A program made the translations under genes and the position numbers. The notes beneath the pieces were generated by a model. It was not told the DNA's origin. It saw only the letters and a list, made by a program, of their open reading frames with translations, and searched no databases. Source: Pseudomonas sp. C2B4 (GTDB lineage: Bacteria > Pseudomonadota > Gammaproteobacteria > Pseudomonadales > Pseudomonadaceae). From it: a DNA stretch of 64,000 bases. The DNA is taken from assembly GCF_013359695.1 (NCBI RefSeq), contig NZ_JABFMU010000004.1, positions 62,001 to 126,000 of the forward strand. The letters run 5' to 3'. Positions 62,237 to 64,000 of this stretch are shown here, one piece after another; position 1 is the stretch's first letter; every line of letters starts with the position of its first letter.

Positions 62237-63760
62237 ATGCGCTGGACAACCCGCCCCGGCTGGCCCGGTAACCTGCTGGCCGTGGCGGCCGGTGCAATCA
62301 CTACCCTGGCCCTGGCGCCATTCGATATCTGGCCGCTGGCACTGCTGGCGGTCGGGTTGTTCTATGCCGGCTTGCGTGAACTGAGCCCCCGCCAGGCCCT
62401 GGGCCGTGGCTGGTGCTTCGGCTTCGGCCTGTTCGGCGCCGGTACCAGCTGGATCTACTACAGCATTCACCACTTCGGCGGCGCCTCGGTACTGTTGGCC
62501 GGGTTCCTGATGCTGATCTTCACCGCGGCGATTGCCTGGTTCTTCGCCCTGCCCGCCTGGATTTGGGCGCGCTGGTTGCGACGCAACGAAGCACCGCTTG
62601 CCGATGCGCTGGCCTTTGCTGCGTTGTGGGTCGGCCAGGAAGCGTTCCGTGGCTGGTTCCTCACCGGTTTCCCGTGGCTTTATTCCGGTTACAGTCAACT
62701 CGACGGCCCACTGACCGGACTCGCCCCCGTGGGCGGCATGTGGCTGATTTCCTTTACCCTGGCCTTGACCGCAGCCTTGATCTACAACGGTTTGCGCCTG
62801 CTTCGAGGCGGCCGCAAAGGCTTCATCGCGTTGGGTTCCCTGCTGCTGATCGGGCCATGGGGGGCCGGCGTCGCCCTCAAGCACCATGCCTGGACCAGCC
62901 CGGCAGGCGCGCCGCTGAGCGTCGCCGCCATTCAGGGCAACGTCGAACAGAACATGAAGTGGGACCCGGCGCAGCTCAATGCACAGTTGGCGCTGTACCG
63001 CGACATGAGCTTCAGCTCCAAACGCGTCGACCTGCTGATCTGGCCCGAAACGGCGATCCCGGTACTCAAGGAGTCCGCAGAAGGTTACCTGGACATGATG
63101 GGTAAATTCGCTGCGGAACGGGACTCGGCGATGATTACCGGCGTTCCGATCCGTGAAGTCGTCCACCAGGTTAAACGCTATTACAACGGCATCACCGTGG
63201 TGGGCGAAGGCGATGGCACTTACCTCAAGCAGAAGCTGGTGCCTTTCGGCGAATACGTGCCACTACAGGATGTGCTGCGCGGATTGATCGCGTTTTTCGA
63301 CTTGCCGATGTCAGACTTCGCCCGTGGCCCGGCCGATCAGCCCATGCTGCAAGCCAAGGGTTACCAGATCGCGCCGTATATCTGTTACGAAGTGGTGTAT
63401 CCGGAATTCGCCGCAGGCCTTGCCGCCCAAAGCGATCTGTTGCTGACCATCAGTAACGACACGTGGTTCGGCACCTCCATTGGTCCGCTGCAACACCTGC
63501 AAATGGCGCAGATGCGCGCACTGGAAGCCGGCCGCTGGATGATCCGCGCCACCAACAACGGCGTGACCGGCCTGATCAACCCGTTCGGCCAGATCACCGC
63601 GCAGATTCCGCAATTCGAGCGCGGCATCCTGTACGGCGACGTGGTACCGATGCACAACCTGACGCCTTATCTGCAATGGCGCTCATGGCCGCTGATCATT
63701 GTATGCGTGTTGTTGTTTGGCTGGGCGCTGGTGGCCAACCGGATGGCCAAGACCGTTTAA
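62237..63760 (+). CDS. lnt: Apolipoprotein N-acyltransferase
   Basis: A 507-aa inner membrane enzyme that adds the third acyl chain to lipoproteins. Six or so N-terminal membrane helices are followed by a periplasmic nitrilase-fold domain with Glu in LLIWPETAIPVLK, Lys in YLKQKLVPFGEYVP and Cys in IAPYICYEVVYPEF. A last membrane helix ends the protein. It follows corC by 16 bp, and the phoH-ybeY-corC-lnt order is conserved in gammaproteobacteria. Confidence 0.95.
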   Translation: MRWTTRPGWPGNLLAVAAGAITTLALAPFDIWPLALLAVGLFYAGLRELSPRQALGRGWCFGFGLFGAGTSWIYYSIHHFGGASVLLAGFLMLIFTAAIAWFFALPAWIWARWLRRNEAPLADALAFAALWVGQEAFRGWFLTGFPWLYSGYSQLDGPLTGLAPVGGMWLISFTLALTAALIYNGLRLLRGGRKGFIALGSLLLIGPWGAGVALKHHAWTSPAGAPLSVAAIQGNVEQNMKWDPAQLNAQLALYRDMSFSSKRVDLLIWPETAIPVLKESAEGYLDMMGKFAAERDSAMITGVPIREVVHQVKRYYNGITVVGEGDGTYLKQKLVPFGEYVPLQDVLRGLIAFFDLPMSDFARGPADQPMLQAKGYQIAPYICYEVVYPEFAAGLAAQSDLLLTISNDTWFGTSIGPLQHLQMAQMRALEAGRWMIRATNNGVTGLINPFGQITAQIPQFERGILYGDVVPMHNLTPYLQWRSWPLIIVCVLLFGWALVANRMAKTV

Positions 63761-63770
63761 TCGCGCCTGC

Positions 63771-63816
63771 AAAAGATCGCAGCCTCGTTTCGAGTGAAAC
63801 GAGGCTGCGATCTTTT
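63771..63816. terminator. Bidirectional terminator with 21-bp stem
   Basis: The arms (63771-63791 and 63796-63816) are perfectly complementary over 21 bp with a GAGT loop and start and end in AAAA/TTTT. It serves lnt on the plus strand and the YdcF-family gene on the minus strand. GATCGCAGCCTCG-type stems are common between Pseudomonas genes. Confidence 0.85.
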
Positions 63817-63821
63817 GATTT

Positions 63822-64000
63822 TCAGCGGTAGAAAAGCGAATAGCCGACCTGCCCGACCGCCTCGTTCATCAATTGCCCGCTCTGCCAGATCGACTTGAAC
63901 TCCGGCAACCAGCCACCCAGGGGCCGAGCGTTATCCGTACCTAAAAAGCCCATTGGCGCCGGCACGACCTCAAACCCGGCCTGCTGGAAGCTCCAGACCG
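63822..64000 (-). CDS. YdcF/DUF218-family protein, C-terminal part
   Basis: Only the last 58 codons are inside the window: VWSFQQAGFEVVPAPMGFLG, then a short basic/aromatic tail ending VGQVGYSLFYR. The first block is the usual strand before the C-terminus of YdcF/ElyC proteins, which are envelope-associated. The start lies beyond the right edge. Confidence 0.65.
   Translation of the reverse strand, partial: VWSFQQAGFEVVPAPMGFLGTDNARPLGGWLPEFKSIWQSGQLMNEAVGQVGYSLFYR

Noticed and set aside
1..64000. CRISPR array
   Set aside because: No run of regularly spaced direct repeats with unique spacers was seen; the repeated elements here are REPs, inverted pairs or scattered relics.

Overview
The window is a Pseudomonas chromosome, most likely of the P. 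fluorescens group. The right third (about 43.1-64 kb) follows the gene order of the P. aeruginosa PA3961-PA3985 region as I remember it: hrpB, a lipoprotein gene, a cation diffusion facilitator, an Lrp-type regulator, rluE, amn, an acyl-CoA dehydrogenase gene, ladS, thiD, thiE, hemL, a Sel1 gene, a DUF1820 gene, miaB, phoH, ybeY, corC and lnt. It is GC-rich and carries five typical Pseudomonas REP pairs (core gcgagcaggctcgctcccac).

The left two thirds (1 to about 43.15 kb) is a genomic island. It begins outside the window and ends inside the chromosomal hrpB gene, exactly at the DEFH (DEAH-box) codons. Only the 5' part of that gene (43155-43535) remains. The island carries a complete, divergent hrpB of its own (8038-10560), which probably restores the function. 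At the left edge is a recombinase module: the end of one tyrosine recombinase, a 700-aa recombinase, a small helical protein and a 485-aa recombinase, arranged like Tn554 tnpABC plus one more gene. No REP pairs were seen in the island; instead it holds a different, degenerate dispersed repeat family and a 186-bp MITE-like element.

Island cargo, left to right: a small regulator with CTATAG-type palindromes; Sir2 and HAD-fold proteins; the spare hrpB; a Gabija-like pair (OLD nuclease plus UvrD-like helicase); a ten-gene catabolic operon with a divergent Lrp-type regulator; and a long run of defence-type genes. The defence run contains a TIGR02391 protein, a retron-type reverse transcriptase fused to a trypsin-like protease, a HEPN-like protein and a RES protein linked by an integron attC site, an orphan AbrB-type antitoxin, an Abi-C protein, a DRT1-type reverse transcriptase-nitrilase, a PD-(D/E)xK nuclease candidate and a large unrecognised 800-aa protein.

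The catabolic operon (25836 down to 15844, minus strand) encodes an AFMID-type formamidase, a tryptophan 2,3-dioxygenase homologue, kynureninase, a gentisate-dioxygenase-like cupin, an FAH-family hydrolase, a nitrilase-superfamily enzyme, a maleate-isomerase-like protein, an AroP-like permease and an OprD porin. These steps fit chemically as a route from 5-hydroxytryptophan through 5-hydroxyanthranilate, maleamylpyruvate, maleamate and maleate to fumarate. This is my inference. It gains some support because the dioxygenase lacks the usual active-site histidine that contacts the indole nitrogen.
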